The position numbers and the translations under genes are program-made. Positions 36,492 to 49,439 of a stretch of DNA of 64,000 bases are shown in pieces. Position 1 is the stretch's first letter. Each line of letters opens with the position of its first letter. Source of the stretch: Hibiscus mutabilis (Eukaryota; Streptophyta; Magnoliopsida; Malvales; Malvaceae). The stretch lies in assembly GCA_019671005.1 (NCBI GenBank), contig CM033726.1, positions 21,947,657-22,011,656 on the forward strand, written 5' to 3'. The notes beneath the pieces are model-generated. The model worked only from the letters and a program-made list of their open reading frames with translations, was not told the origin of the DNA and did no database searches.

Positions 36492-38964
36492 TTGGGGATA
36501 ATTAATTTGTGATTAAAATCTTTAAAACAAAAATCACATAACTAACTTTCTCAAAATATTTTCTCTCAAAATCTCTCCAGCCAAACATCAATTTCTTCTT
36601 CTAAATCATCAGGTAAACATTTCTTTTCTAAATTTTTTTGTTTGTAAATGATTCTTTGTTGTTAGTTTACCAAAACCTTATTGTTTTAACTTTGTTTTCG
36701 CATGTAAATCATCCAATTAAGGGAGAAAGCATCCATTAGAGGTAAGGTTCGTTCTCCTCCTATAATGAAAGGTTATTATTGAAATTCCTAAGTTGTTGAC
36801 TCTTTACAATTCTTTTATAATGTATTTTGATAGTTTAATTGAGGAAAATTGGTTTAATTGTGTTCTGATTGATGAAATTTGTAGATCTTAGTACTTGTTC
36901 TGTTTTGCTGGGATTTTGATCAGATTAGATCGTGATTTTGATGTTTAATTGAGTTAATAACTTGGTTTTAACATTGTAATCCCGAAACAAGTTGAATCTC
37001 TAAAGTTTAAGGTTGTTAATCAAGGGTTTTTGGGGTGATAGTTGAGTTTAATCATTGCTGGAAGTAGAAAGATGTTGGGAAAGGGTTTTTAGATGTTAAT
37101 TGATGGTGTTTAATGGGTTGAATCATTATATTATGGCTGGGTTGAGTTTCGGAAGTGTTTGAGGATGTTTTCGATATGTTTCAGATGGTTTTTGAGTGGG
37201 CAACTTAAGAGTTGCTGGTAATTGTTGGTTGGCAATGGTTTTAATGCATAATGATGCATTTTCCCTCTGGTTTTATGTGATTAAAATAGGGGATAATCAA
37301 GACAACGAAGCTTGAAGTTGTTTGTTGCTTGCTGGGAGCTCGATTCGCGTTGGCAAGCAAAGCGAGGTGTATCGGTGAGTGGAAACTAGTTTAAACGCCT
37401 TTAAGAGGTTTAATAAAGGTTGTTGGGAGTTTAGGATAACTTTGAAACACTTACCTAAGCTCGAAAGTAAGTTTTCCCTCTTTTGCTATTTAATATCAAT
37501 TCGAATATGAGCATGTGTAATTCATGTTTTGGTCGTAAACATGGTTTGATTTACTTACTGGAAATGCATGATTTTAAGTACATATACAGGGCTTTAAAAG
37601 TATAAGAAATGCTAGTGAGCATTGGTTTTCATTCCGGTCGAGAATGGTGTTATTGCTTTGGAAATGTGATTTGCATATGTGGCGATTTTGTTTAATGCAT
37701 TGTAAAACAATGAGTAAATGGTTTTGTAAAGGATATATTGTCTATGTGACATGATGAGAAAACATTCGGATATATTTGGCATGCCATAGGATGAAGTGCA
37801 CTATAATATGACAAAAATCGATCGTGGTTAAGAGTCCTTGAGGTAAATGGTCGGCTACTCGGACTATAATGTTGTCACTTGGGTTGAGCGGCCGGTTCCC
37901 CTTGTTGATATTGATCTTGCGATCAGAAAGGGTGTTGTATCATGTGGTCGGCATGGTATGGGTCATGGTAGTGGTCAACTATCATGGGAGATCCATGTAT
38001 CTGAAATGTAATCGGTTACCGAAAGATTAGCGGTCAGTTAATCAAGGATAGTGGTCGTCTACCCGGGGACACTATAAATATGCAAGTTCATGTGTAGAAC
38101 CTACTTTATAATGCTTTTGGATTTAAGCATGGTTTTGTAAATTGATGCTTTGGGATTTAAGCATGGTTTTATAAGTTGCTACTTTGGGATTTAAACATGG
38201 TTTTATAATTTAATGCTTTGGGATTTAAGCATGTGGTTTGTAAAGGTTTTTGCATATGGTCGATATGCATGTTTGAATTAGAATCATTGGAATTCCTTAG
38301 GTCGTAAGCATGGGTTGAAAACAAGTGTTTAGTTTTCAAGGGTTATATTGCATCATTGTTTTAAGAGCCTTCTCACTAAGCATGTGTGCTTATGCTCTCT
38401 TTTTCCTAATGATACGGAGCATTAAAGTTTGGAGGTTGCAAGGGAAAAGTTTAAAGCAATCCAAGAGAAGGACTACTTTGAGTATGAACTTGGTTTATAT
38501 TTCTGGTTAATAAGGCAATGTGTTCGCCATACTTTGGGGATTTGTAATTCTGTTTTCCCATGGTTTTTTAAGCATGTTATGTGCTGGATTGTAAGGGTGA
38601 TTTGATGCTGATAAGTTGGTTGATGTTCTTTGCTTGTAGTTGAGACTAGGTGGTTGCATAGGAATACATCAAGTTAACCTTTTATGGTTGCCATGTTTTG
38701 ATGATTCAAGCAAGTTTGTTTTGATGCTTTAGATGTGTGAGCATGATGTGTATGCCTTAAAAGTGCATAATGTGCGTTTTGGTTGCTTGGTAGTATGTTA
38801 TTAGGAAGCATGCCTATAGAATATCTTAGGGTGTTTGAATGATATGTAATGTTGTTGATTCTATGATGCTTTGTATCAAAGTAAAGTTGAATAAGTATTT
38901 GAAGCATGTTAGAGCGTTTTGGTTATCATTAAAGAATATTTAGACAACAATTCGGGACATTACA

Positions 38965-39240
38965 TGTCCAGGCGTATCGAAATAGGTGCCCATGTACCGT
39001 ACGGCTAGGCCATTTCAGGCATAGAGTTTCGATACGCGGGAAGGTGTTTCGACAGGAGTAAGCCTTTCTAGGCATAGCATTTCGATACGCGAACAAGTGC
39101 TTCGCTACGGGTTAGTGCACTGTGGATTGGCGTTTCGGTACGCGGGGCATTATCGAAACGGATTTGAGCTACTAGAATCTGTGTTCTGTAAAATGGTTAA
39201 GGCGTACCGAAGCACCTACAAGCGTACCAATACGGGCTGT
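38965..39240. repeat. TTCGATACGCG / GTACCG palindrome-derived array in the 5' LTR
   Basis: About ten variants (CGTATCGAAATAGG, TTTCGATACGCGGG, TTTCGGTACGCGGGG, GTACCAATACGGG). Copied in the 3' LTR at 54240-54500 with many C/T and G/A differences. Confidence 0.75.
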
Positions 39241-39665
39241 AGTTATTTCAGTTATTAGAATATTTGGAAGTTTCTATTCCTTTCATTTTGGTCCTTAAAT
39301 TTTGTAATTGCAATTGTATGAGATTGGATGATCGTCTTAACCTGAAATTTGACATGTAAGCATGTAATTGGACTAATTAAGGATTGATAAATTTAATTTC
39401 AGTTTTGGTCCTTTATTTTATCAGATTTGCATTTTAGTCCGTAAAATGTATGTTATGCAATTGGTCACCTTTTCGTGGTCTGGTTCCTTTGTAAATTCAC
39501 CCGCTGCAAGTATGTAGACATATGATTGATAATATGCATCTAGACAAGATAAAGAGAAAAAATGGACCGATTTTCATAATCTTTCTTCGGTTTGCTTCGG
39601 TAAACCTAATGTAGTTCTCTCGTTTCAGTTGAGCATCTAGGCCGAGTCGAGGGGGTCACATTTGT

Positions 39666-39683
39666 TTGTATCAGAGCCAGGTT
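39666..39683 (+). other. Primer-binding site (tRNA-Met type, one mismatch)
   Basis: TTGTATCAGAGCCAGGTT begins 5 bases after the 5' LTR. The second base is T where the tRNA-Met complement (TGGTATCAGAGC) has G. Confidence 0.8.
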
Positions 39684-39781
39684 ACAAAAGGTTGGGATGC
39701 TGTTGTTTGACTAATTGGTGATGTTTAAATTGTATGGTGATTGTGTATATGTTCAGTGATTGTTTAGTGTCATGGTGAGGT

Positions 39782-41000
39782 ATGAATTGGGAACACATTG
39801 CCTATTACCGAAGCTTTAAAATGTTTCATAAGGTTGCCTTGGATCCTTTGCCTAATGCTAGCCTAACTTTAATGTGTTTTGATGCTTTTGTTAGCATAGA
39901 TCGACGTGAGATGCGTTCGATGGCTATTAATGCCGGAGTTGGGCAAAATAACATTAAGGAAGGGAATCCCCCTAATACTTTACCTCTTCCTCCTCCATTG
40001 GCTCCTCCTGTTGATATTGTGGCGGGTGGTGTACCCCATGCTCTTCCTGTACTAGTTTTTAGTGATTTGACTCCATTAATCCAAGCGATGAAGGGAGCGT
40101 TTCAGGTAGCGATGGCTGCAGTACAAGTGCAAGCACCGACACCTATTGTGGTGTCTAATCAAGGTTTACCCTTGGAGCGCCTTCAAAGTTTGGGAAGTGA
40201 GGAATTTTAGGGTTTGAGTCCTGAGGCAGCTGAGGGATGGCTGGAAAAGACAATCCGTATTCTAAACCAGATGGGTTGCAATGATGAGCTAAAGTTGGGT
40301 TGTGTTGTGTCACTGTTGCAAGGTGATGCATATCACTTGTGGGTAACCTAGTTGCGGGTGTTCTTGAGGCGGATGTGACTTGGGAGTTCTTTCGAAGAGC
40401 TTTCAAGAGAAAGTATCTTGGTGCACAGTATTTGGATGCAAGAAAGTGCGAGTTTATGTCACTATCATAGGGTGGCATGTCTGTTGCCGAGTATGAGGTA
40501 AAGTTTGTTCGCCTGAGTCAGTATTCCTTGAAGTTGGTTCCCGATGATCAGCAGAGATGTGATAGGTTTTGCTATGGTCTGGTGAAGGTTATTAAGACTT
40601 ATCTCCTGGCTACAGATTGCACAGATTTTGATGTGTTGGTCAACTGGGCCAAAAGATATTGAGTAGTCTTTGGGTGTATCAGTTCGGGCTTCGAGTGAGA
40701 GCTTGGGTAAGAGAATGGCCATTTTAGCTATTTTGGGAGACAAAATAAAAGGTTTCGGGACAAAAGACATAGGCTAGACCATAGGCGTGGTGGCGGTGTT
40801 GGTTAGGGTAACCCAAAAGTTCACATCATGGCTGAGTGTGAGCGTTGTGGTAGATGTCACACGGGTGCATGTTATGGAAATTCCTTGAGTTGTGGATATG
40901 TGGATCCCCTGATCATGTGAAGCATGATTATTTTCGGGATCTAAGAGAGGCCCCAGTTCATGTTGCTTCACTTGCTAGGGGTTGAGGCCGTAGCAGGGGT
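39782..41000 (+). pseudogene. Chromovirus gag
   Basis: Capsid-type gag in several frames. First ORF 39782-40210 contains a Pro-rich stretch and ends in a TAG just before the capsid block AEGWLEKTIRILNQMGC (about 40233-40280). GDAYHLWV near 40324 precedes a frame change, and the second capsid half GMSVAEYEVKFVRLSQYS resumes at 40474. The zinc knuckle CERCGRCHTGACYG lies at about 40838-40880. At least three disruptions. Gag would coat the RNA; this copy cannot. Confidence 0.8.
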
Positions 41001-41051
41001 AATTTTTAGAGGCGTGAGGATGGTTAGAGAGTTGTAGCTCATGCTACTATA

Positions 41052-41543
41052 GTGCGACAGGAGAATAGAGGACCAGCTCGGATCTACACTCATCGCGAGG
41101 GTCGTAATGACACAGATGCGATCGCAGGTACCTTCACCTTGCAATCCTTGTCATTGTTATCTTTGATTGATTCGGGGTCTACTTATTATATCTTGAGTGA
41201 ACATGTATCTTTGTTGAATGTTCCTGTTGAGATCTTAGATATCGGCATGTTAGTAACTAGTTCCTTTGATGACACGGTTACTACTAGAAGGTTGTACATG
41301 AGAAGTCTTTTAGTTGTGCAAGGTCATGAGTTTGTCGCGGATCTGATGGAATTACCATTCCATGTTTTTGATGTTATTTTGGGTATGGATTGGTTGAGCG
41401 AGCATAAGGCGGTTGTGGATTGTGAATCCAAAAGGATTTCTGTGAAGTTAGCTGATGATTATGAAGTTGTGGTGGTTGGGGAGAATGTGAAGTTCTTGTC
41501 CAATGTTGTGTTGGCTACTCAAACGAAAAGGATGATGCAATAA
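41052..41543 (+). pseudogene. Chromovirus aspartic protease domain
   Basis: The open stretch includes the active site LIDSGSTYYILSEH (near 41163-41205) and the flap/body motif VILGMDWLSEHKAVVDC (near 41370-41420), both normal for Ty3/gypsy retropepsins. Catalytic DSG is intact. It ends at a TAA, after which RT continues in another frame. Confidence 0.85.
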
Positions 41544-41559
41544 GGTTGCCAAGCTTCTT

Positions 41560-42880
41560 TGGCCATTATAATGAATCCTGAAGTTAAAGGTGTTCGGGTG
41601 CGGGACATTTGAACTGTTAGTCATTTTTTGAAGGTTTTTCCTGATGAGTTACCGGGTTTACCACCGGATAGGGAGGTAGAAATTGGTATCGAGACGTACG
41701 CGGGTACGGTACTAATGTCTATTGCTCCTTATAGAATGGCACCGAAGGAATTAAAGGAGTTAAAGTCACAGCTTTAGGAGTTGTTGGATCATGGGTTCAT
41801 TCGATCGAGTGTATCACCTTGGGGTGCTCCGATTCTCTTTGTGAAAAAGAAGGATGGTATGATGCGTATGTGCATTGATTACCAGTAATTGAATAAGCTA
41901 ATAGTGAAGAACAAGTATCCTTTGCCAAGGATTGATGACTTGTTCGATCAGTTTCGCGGGGCAGCGATGTTTTCTAAGATTGATTTGAGATTAAGGTATT
42001 ACCAGTTGATGGTTAAGGATGATGATGTGCATAAAACCGCATTTCGTACGAGGTATTGGCATTATGAGTTCTTGGTCATGCCTTTTGGTTTGACAAATGC
42101 CCCGACTGCATTCATGGATATGATGAATAGGGTGTTCCATAATATCTTGATCAATTCATGGTGGTGTTTATAGATGAAATTCTCGTGTACTCATGTACCG
42201 AGGAAGATCATGATAGGTATTTGCGGATTGTGTTGCAAGTTTTGAAGGATAACCAGTTGTATGCCAAGTTGAGCAAGTGTGAGTTTTGGCTATTCTCAAT
42301 TGGAAGCAACCTAAATATGTTTCGGAGATTCGTAGTTTTCTTGGGTTGGCTGCTTATTATCGTCGTTTTGTAGATGGGTTTTCTAGTATTGCAGTATCGT
42401 TGATGAAGTTCTTGCAAAAGAATGTTCTTTATGTGTGGACGGAGAAGCAACATCTCAGTTTCAAGAAGTTGAAGGAAGTTTTAACACATGCTCTTGTGTT
42501 GGTTCAACCAGAATCTGGGAAGGAGTTTGGGTTGCGTGCTGATACAAGATGGTAAGGTTGTGGCCTATGCGTCGAGACAACTGAAGGTTCATGAGCGCAA
42601 ATATCCGACTCATGATTTGGAGCTTGCGGCTGTGGTGTTCGCCCTGAAAATCTGGAGACATTACCTTTATGGTGAGAAGTGTGTTGTTTTTACAGGCCAT
42701 AAGAGTTTGAAGTATTTGATGTCTCAAAAGGATTTGAATTTCGGGCAACGTATATGGTTGGATTTGCTTAAGGATTACGACTTGACGATCGAGTATCATC
42801 CTGGAAAAGCTAATGTGGTTGCGGATGCGTTGGGTCGTAAGGATGCGATTGAGCTTAGGGCTATGTTTGCTAGGTTGAAT
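41560..42880 (+). pseudogene. Chromovirus reverse transcriptase and RNase H
   Basis: RT starts around FPDELPGLPPDREVE (41639), passes through stops at about 41776 and 41887, and reaches LVMPFGLTNAPTAF (42074-42115). A frame change precedes the active site, which reads FIDE at 42167-42178 instead of FIDD, so the second catalytic Asp is lost. CEFWL is followed directly by LNWKQPKYVSEIRSFLG in another frame, implying a deletion of the segment in between. A second deletion lies near 42545, before QDGKVVAYASRQL. RNase H then reads cleanly: THDLELAAVVFALKIW, VFTGHKSLKYL (normally TDHKSLKYL, Asp to Gly), NVVADALGRK. Confidence 0.87.
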
Positions 42881-44374
42881 GTGACACGAGAAGGTGGATT
42901 GTTGGCTGAGTTACAAGTTAAGACTACGTTGTCACAGATGATTAAAGGTAAGCAACCGTTTGATGATTCCTTGGCTGAACATGTTAAGAATATATCAGAT
43001 GGTAATCTGACAGATTTTTATTTTGATGATGATGGAGTTTTGTATTTCAAGGGTCGAATAGTGGTGCTGGATGATCTAGAGTTGAGGCACACTATTTTGA
43101 CGAAGGCGCATTCTAGTCCTTGGCTGAGCATGTTAAGAATATATCAGATGTATCATGGACTGAAAGAGGTATACTATTGGGTTGGTTTGAAAAAGGATGT
43201 GACTGAGATTGTTTCTAAGCGCATGGTGTGTTAGCGGGTCAAGGCTGAACACCAGTTTCCATCCAAGTTGTTGCAACCGTTGAGAATTCCAAAATAGAAG
43301 TATGAGAGAATCACCATGGATTTTGTGTTAGGGTTACCTTGGACACCGGCTAAAAAGGATTCTATTTAGGTGATTGTAGATCGATTTATGAAGTGTGCAC
43401 ATTTTCTACCTGTGCATACGACGTACACCTTGGACAAGTTGGAGGATTTGTACATTTCTGGGATCGTGCGTTTGCACGGGGTACCTAAGTCTATTGTTTT
43501 AGATAGAGATTCGAGGTTTATAGCTAGGTTTTTGGTGAGTTTGCATCAGGCTTTGGGTACGAGGTTGAATTTTAGCATCGCGTATCATCCTCAGTCAGAT
43601 GGTCAGTCTAAGCGGGTTATCCAGGTTTTGGAGGATATGTTGAGATGTTGCATTATTGATTTTCAAAGAACCTGGGAGAAGCACTTACTTTTGGTTGAGT
43701 TTGCGTATAACAACAGTTACCAAGCGAGTATACATATAGCACCGTATGAGGCATTGTATGGCCGGAGGTGTTGTACGCCTTTGTGTTGGGCTGAGTTAGG
43801 GGAAAATCATATTACCTTACCGGATGTGTTGAAAGATACGGATAAGAAGGTAAAGCTTGTGTTTGATCGCTTGAAAGCGGCTACGGATCGGCAGACAACT
43901 TATGCGGATTTAAAGCGTAGGGAAATTGAATATATGGTAGGCGATCGTGTATTCTTGAAAGTGTCACCATGGAAAAAGGTGATGCGATTCGGACGTAAGG
44001 GTAAGCTTAGTCCAAGGTTTATTGAACCATACGAGGTTGTTGAGCATGTTGGTCATGTGGCTTATCGGTTAAGGTTGCCTCCCGAGTTGGATAAAATACA
44101 TGATGTGTTCCATGTGTCTATGATGTAGAGGTATCGGTCGGATCCCTAGCATGTTATGCCGGTGGAGCATATTGAGTTGAGGCTGGATTTATCCTATGAT
44201 GAGGAACCGATGAACGTCCTTGATTCCAGCAGCAAAGTTCTTCGTGGCAAGACGATTGAGCTTGTTAAGGTCTTGTGGCGACATCGTGGTGTCGAGGAAG
44301 CCACGTTGGAAAGCAAGGTGGACACATTGGAGCAATTTCCGCATTTGTTTCCTCCAGGTAAATTTCAAGGATGA
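42881..44374 (+). pseudogene. Chromovirus integrase and chromodomain-like tail
   Basis: The N-terminal zinc region is damaged: a 34-base duplicate of 42968-43001 sits at 43117-43150 where the HPG of the HHCC finger belongs. TAG/TAA stops fall near 43233, 43295 and 43367. Core: MDFVLGLP (first Asp), VLDRDSRF (second Asp), but DGQSKRVIQ has Lys (43610-43612) where the family has the catalytic Glu. The C-terminal part is well kept (VGDRVFLKVSPWKKVMRFG, IHDVFHVSMM to 44128), then a TAG and the chromodomain-like VKVLWRHRGVEEATLE. Chromodomain-type tails are thought to steer insertion to heterochromatin. Confidence 0.88.
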
Positions 44375-44382
44375 AATTTTTT

Positions 44383-44396
44383 AAGTGGGGGAAAGT
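44383..44396 (+). other. Polypurine tract before the chromovirus 3' LTR
   Basis: AAGTGGGGGAAAGT abuts the TGTAACACC of the 3' LTR at 44397. Confidence 0.85.
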
Positions 44397-46300
44397 TGTA
44401 ACACCCTGGTTTTGGGCTTAGATGTTTTAAGGGTCGGTTCGAAGGTTCGGTAGACCGGTATTAAAGATTCGAGTCAATTTTGGGATTAAATCGAATTAAA
44501 TATTTTTAAAGGTGATAAAATTGTGAAAAAATATTCTAAAATCATTATTAAATATATTAATGATTATGGTAAAGTCAATTTTGGAAAATGAGTTTTGGAA
44601 ATAGGACATTTTGGACTAGTGACCAAAATGAAAACTTTGAAAACTATTTTTGGTGGTTGTTTTGCTAAGAGTCAAAATTTTGAATCTTTATGGAGCTAAT
44701 TTCTCTAAAAGTCTAATATCAGACTTTATCCCTTAATTGGCTATTTTTAAAGTGTTTTAGAAAATATAAATATGTTGGGGAGAATTAATTTGTGATTAAA
44801 AGCTTTAAAATAAAAATCACGTAACTAACTTTCTCAAAATATTTTCTCTCAAAATCTCTCTAGCCAAATATCAATTTCTTCTTCTAAAACTCCAGATAAT
44901 CCTTTCTTTTCTTAAATCTTTTATTTGTAAATGATTCTTTGTTGTTACTTTACCAAAACCTTATTCTTTTAACTTTGTTTTCTCATGTAAATCATCCAAT
45001 TAAGGGAGAAAGCATCCATTAGAGGTAAGGTTCGTTCTCCTCCTCTAATGAAAGATTCTTTGCTAAAATTCCTAAGTTGTTGACTCTTTACAATTATTTT
45101 ATATGTGTTTTGATAGTTTAATTGATGAAAATTGGTTTAATTGTGTTTTGATTGATGAAATTTGTGGATCTTTGTACTTGTTCTATTTTGCTGGGATTTT
45201 GATCAGATTAGATCATGATTTTGATGTTTAATTGAGTTAATAACTTGGTTTTAACATTGTAATCCTGAAACAATTTGAATCTCTAATGTTTAAGGTTGTT
45301 AATCAAGGGTTTTTGGGGTGATAGTTGAGTTTAATCATTGCTGGAAGTAAAATGATGTTGAGAAATGGTATTTAGATGTTAATTGATGGTGTTTAATGGG
45401 CTGAATCATTATATTATGGCTAGGTTTAGTTTCAGAAGTGTTTGAGGATGTTTTCAATATGTTTCGGATAGTTTTTGAGTGGGCTACTTAAGAGTTGCGG
45501 GTAATTGCTTGTTGGCAATGGTTTGAGTGCATAATGATGCAGTTTCCCTCTGATTTTATGTGATTAAAATAGGGGATAATCAAGGCAACGAAGCTTGACG
45601 TTGTTTGTTGCTTGTTGGTAGCTCGATTCGCGTTGGCGAGCAAAGCAAGGTGTATCAGTGAGTGGAAACTAGTTTAAACGCCTTTAAGAGGCTTAATAAA
45701 GGTTGTTTGGAGTTTAGGATAAGTTTGAAACACTTACCTAAGCTCAGAAGTAAGTTTTCCCTCTTTTTCTCTTTAATATCGGCTCGGATATGAGCATTTG
45801 TAATTCATGTTTTGCTCGTAAACATGGTTTGATTTACTTACTAGAAATGCATGATTTTAAGTAAATATGCAGGGATTTAAAAGTATAAGAAATGCTAGTG
45901 AGCATTGGTTTTCATTCCGGTCGGGAATGATGTTATTGCTTTGGCAATGTGATTTGCATATGTGGCGATTTTGTTTAATGCATTGTAAAACAGTGAGTAA
46001 ATGGTTTTGTAAAGGATATATTGGCTATGTGACATGATGAGAAAACATTCGAATATAGTTGGCATGCCATAGGATGAAGTGCACTATAATATGATAAAAA
46101 CCGGTCGTGGTTAAGAGTCCTTGAGGTAAGTTGTTGGCTACTTAGACTATAATGTTGTTACTTAGATTGAGTGGTTGGTTCCCCTTGTTGATGTTGATCT
46201 TGCGGTCAGACATGCAGTCGGCATGGTATGGGTCATGGTAGTGGTTGACTATCATAGGATATCCGTGTATCAAAAATGTAAGGTTAACGGTCGGTTACCT
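44397..46300 (+). repeat. Chromovirus 3' LTR, part 1
   Basis: Collinear with 36118 onward of the 5' LTR. It is broken at GGTCGGTTACCT (46300) by the copia element. Its last 45 or so bases reappear, slightly diverged, on the other side of the insertion. Confidence 0.9.
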
Positions 46301-47805
46301 TGAAAGGACTGCCGGTACACCCCATGGAGCAGAGAAAAAAATTATTCTGGAGATCTCACCAGTGATCCATGTACGATTAATCAAAATCGGGAAGAAGGAT
46401 GCAGAAAACTACCTTATTTCGTCTGGAAAGAGGTATAAGAGAACGGAGATGCAATCAGGATCACGCGTTTCGAATCCTTAGTCGCGACGAAAATGTCCCG
46501 ACCTCTACTCAGTTCACCCGGTTGCAAGCAAATAATATTCTTCTCTAAATTGTTTAGAGAATTTCGTGAAAAGCATAAGTGGCTGCTAGACCCTTATGTT
46601 CCTTTTATAATAAAAATAACCCTAATTCAACTTGAATTAGAGTTGTTGACTATTTCCGAATTTCATGCATTAAAGATTTATAATTACATTTAATTACTCT
46701 CCTTTAATGTTTATCCTTTAAATTCGGAATAATTTAAATTCTATATATATATATATCAAATATATATAAACTTTAAATTCGAATAATCAAAATCTATATA
46801 TATCAAAATAAACATAAATTTTAATTATACCTTCATTTATGTACAACAACTTTGTACGTGTTTTATTCGTTTAACATTTGCTTGATCAAACCATAGGGTG
46901 TGACCCTGTAGGTTCTTGTAACATTAGTAGTAAATATTGGAACAATTTTAATATTACAAATAATGAGTGACGTCTAGCAATGTATCTTTGTCACCTAAGT
47001 TACAAGAAGTCATGATTCGACATAGCCTCTATGTGATTAACTCTCTTTCTTGCATTACATCCTTTTGTCCTTTATATCTAGATTGGACACAAGTCATGGA
47101 ATAGTCACACTTGTATAGTCCATCTAATGTTTCTTGATATCTTGAGTAGACTACAACAAACAAATAATTTATGATATCTCATATCAGCTTATTCAAGCAT
47201 GGCCATGCGTTTCTAGTCTCACTATATCAAGTGGCCTGTGATATTACTCCTATTATGTTGGAGGGAAAAATCCTATGTTGATCACCTAAATCTCACTACA
47301 TAGATTGTGGCATGTCCAATATCAGTCTTTATGATGCAACCAGTTACGGCACACTTTTAACTCTATCAAAACATGAGCTATAGATGTCGAGATAATAATG
47401 ATCTCAAGTCTGAGGATCATACAATTAGTCATCACTATGAACATGTTTGTGACTGTCACATAATAATCCAAGAAACGTGCTCATAACGGGTCATTCCAGT
47501 ATGTTGTTCTCTAAAACATACTCATGTATTGATTTTGACATCTCTATGCCAATGACAACACTTTGCCATCAATCAACTACACAATAGCCTTTAATGTATT
47601 ATCGTTGTCCAAGCCTACGATAATACTTGGCTATGGACCTTTTAAGAATAGTCAAATTATTCTATGGACTTTATTATCATACAACTTATATATAAGAACA
47701 CAGAAATATAACCAAAAATAATAAATGGCAATGCCTTAATAGAACTGGTAAAGTAAGTATATGGTTACAATCATCTCATGATTGGTCTTTGGGCATACTC
47801 TAACA
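46301..47805 (-). repeat. Copia 3' LTR (1.5 kb)
   Basis: From the coding strand it begins TGTTAGAGTATGCCC (complement of 47805) next to a polypurine tract and ends CTTTCA (46301). The last 335 bp on the 47.8-kb side recur at 52897-53231. Plus-strand ORFs 46245-46481 and 46493-46693 are not genes. Confidence 0.82.
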
Positions 47806-47820
47806 ATCTCCCACTAGCAC
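47806..47820 (-). other. Copia polypurine tract
   Basis: On the coding strand GTGCTAGTGGGAGAT directly precedes the 3' LTR, typical of plant copia elements. Confidence 0.85.
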
Positions 47821-48389
47821 TAAGACCAATCACTCATATATCTAATACCGAGTGACTCAGTGTGACGATCATGCTTTTGTTGTGTCAGAGGCTTGGTTAG
47901 TGGGTCAGCAATATTATCATCAGTGTGTACTCTACATATTTCCATATCTCCTCGATCAATGATATCTCGAATGAGATGAAAGCGCCTGAGAATATGTTTG
48001 GATATTTGGTGAGATCTAGGCTCCTTTGCTTGTGCAATGGCTCCATTGTTGTCACAACAGAGTTCCATGGCATTTGATATGCTGGGAACAACCCCTAGTT
48101 CAGAAATGAACTTCTTGATCCAAATAGCTTCTTTTGCTGCTTCACTAGCTGCAATGTATTCAGCCTCTGTTGTAGAATCAGCTACTGTATCTTGCTTTGA
48201 ACTTTTCCATCTCACGGCACCTCCATTAAGGCAAAACACAAAACACGATTGCGATCGTGAATCATCCTTATCAGTTTGGAAGCTAGCATCAGTGTAACCT
48301 TTTACACTAAGCTCTTCCTCACCTCCATATATAAGGAATGTATCCTTAGTTCTTCTTAAGTACTTAAGGATGTTTTTACCGCAACCCAA
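47820..48389 (-). pseudogene. Copia RNase H and polyprotein C-terminus
   Basis: Reads LKYLRRTKDTFLIYG, GYTDASFQTDKDD (first catalytic Asp), KSSKQDTVADSTTEAEYIA (Glu), ELCCDNNGAIAQAKEP (Asp), HILRRFHLIRDI and ADPLTKPLTQ, the standard end of copia polyproteins. The ORF is open for nearly 190 codons and stops just before the polypurine tract. The domain itself looks intact, but it is out of frame with the RT upstream. Confidence 0.9.
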
Positions 48390-49408
48390 TAACTTTCACC
48401 GAGATTTACTTGATACCGACTCGTCATGCTTAAAGCATACGATACATCTGGATGAGTACATATCATGGCATACATGATAGAACCAATAGCCGAAGTATAT
48501 GGAATCTTATCCATCTGTTTTCTCTCTTGTAAGGTTGAAGGACACATTTCCTTCGAGAGTGACACGCCATGTCTCATAGGTAGAATCCTTTCTTGGATTC
48601 ATCCATGTTGAACCTTTTTAGCCCTTTGTCTAAATATGTACTCTGGCTCAAACCTAGGAGTCGTCTTGATCTATCTCTATAGATTTTAACTCCTAAGATA
48701 TATTTGCCTCACCCAAATCTTTCATAGAAAAACAACTTCATAACCAAGTCTTTACAGACTGTAAGGTAGGTATATCATTTCCTATGACCAGTGTATCATC
48801 TACATACAATATTAGGAATGAAACAATGCTCCCACTAGCCTTTTTATAAACACAAGGCTCATCTTCGTTTTTGATAAAACCAAACTCTTTGATAGCATCG
48901 TTAAAATGAAGATTCCAGCTTCGAGAAGCTTGCTTTAATCCATAAATGGATATTTGTAACTTGCAAATCTTTCAACATCTTTTGGATCGACAAAACCTTC
49001 TAGTTGTGTCGTATACACATCCTCTTCAAGTTTCCCATTAAGGAAAGCTGTTTTGACATCCATTTGCCAGATTTCATAATCATAGAATGCAGCTATCGCA
49101 AGCAAGATCCGGATGGATTTAAACATAGCAATAGGAGAAAAGGTTTCATCATAGTCTATATCATGAATTTGTCGAAACCCTTTAGCAACCAATCGCCCTT
49201 TCTATGTTTGTACATTACCATCCATGCCAGTTTTCTTCTTAAAAACCCATTTGCACCCAATAGGTTTAACCCCTTCAGGTGGTTCAACCAAAGTCCATAC
49301 TTGGTTTTCTGACATGGAATCCATCTCAGACCTCATGGGTTCAAGCCATTTCTTAGAGTCTGGGCTCGACACTGCTTCTTGATAAGTCCTAGGCTCATCT
49401 TGATCCAT
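48390..49408 (-). pseudogene. Copia reverse transcriptase
   Basis: Begins near 49408 with DEPRTYQEAVSSPDSKKW, WTLVEPPEGVKPIGCKWVF; continues VAKGFRQIHDIDYDETFSPIA and WQMDVKTAFLNGKLEEDVY. The catalytic YVDDTLVIG is encoded at 48816-48793 with both Asp codons present. IPYTSAIGSIMYAMICTHPD follows (48515-48450). Stops and frame changes fall near 49200 and 48930 and between 48930 and 48580. Confidence 0.88.
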
Positions 49409-49439
49409 AAGAAGAACATCACCATGAGTGGTAACGAGA

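Larger units (their letters stand above)
36118..39660 (+). repeat. Chromovirus 5' LTR (3.54 kb)
   Basis: Starts TGTAACACCTCG and ends GGGGGTCACA (the 3' LTR has GGGGGTTACA). A TATA-like TATAAATAGG at 36482-36491 has a counterpart in the 3' LTR near 44766. Other parts: four GCTTTGGGATTTAAGCATG units (38110-38245), the CTCACTAAGCATGTGTGCTTA block (38374-38394), and a GTAYCGRTAC-related array (38965-39240). Confidence 0.92.

Noticed and set aside
46245..46693. Two plus ORFs at the copia LTR
   Set aside because: They cross the LTR junction or lie within the LTR and have no homologous motif.
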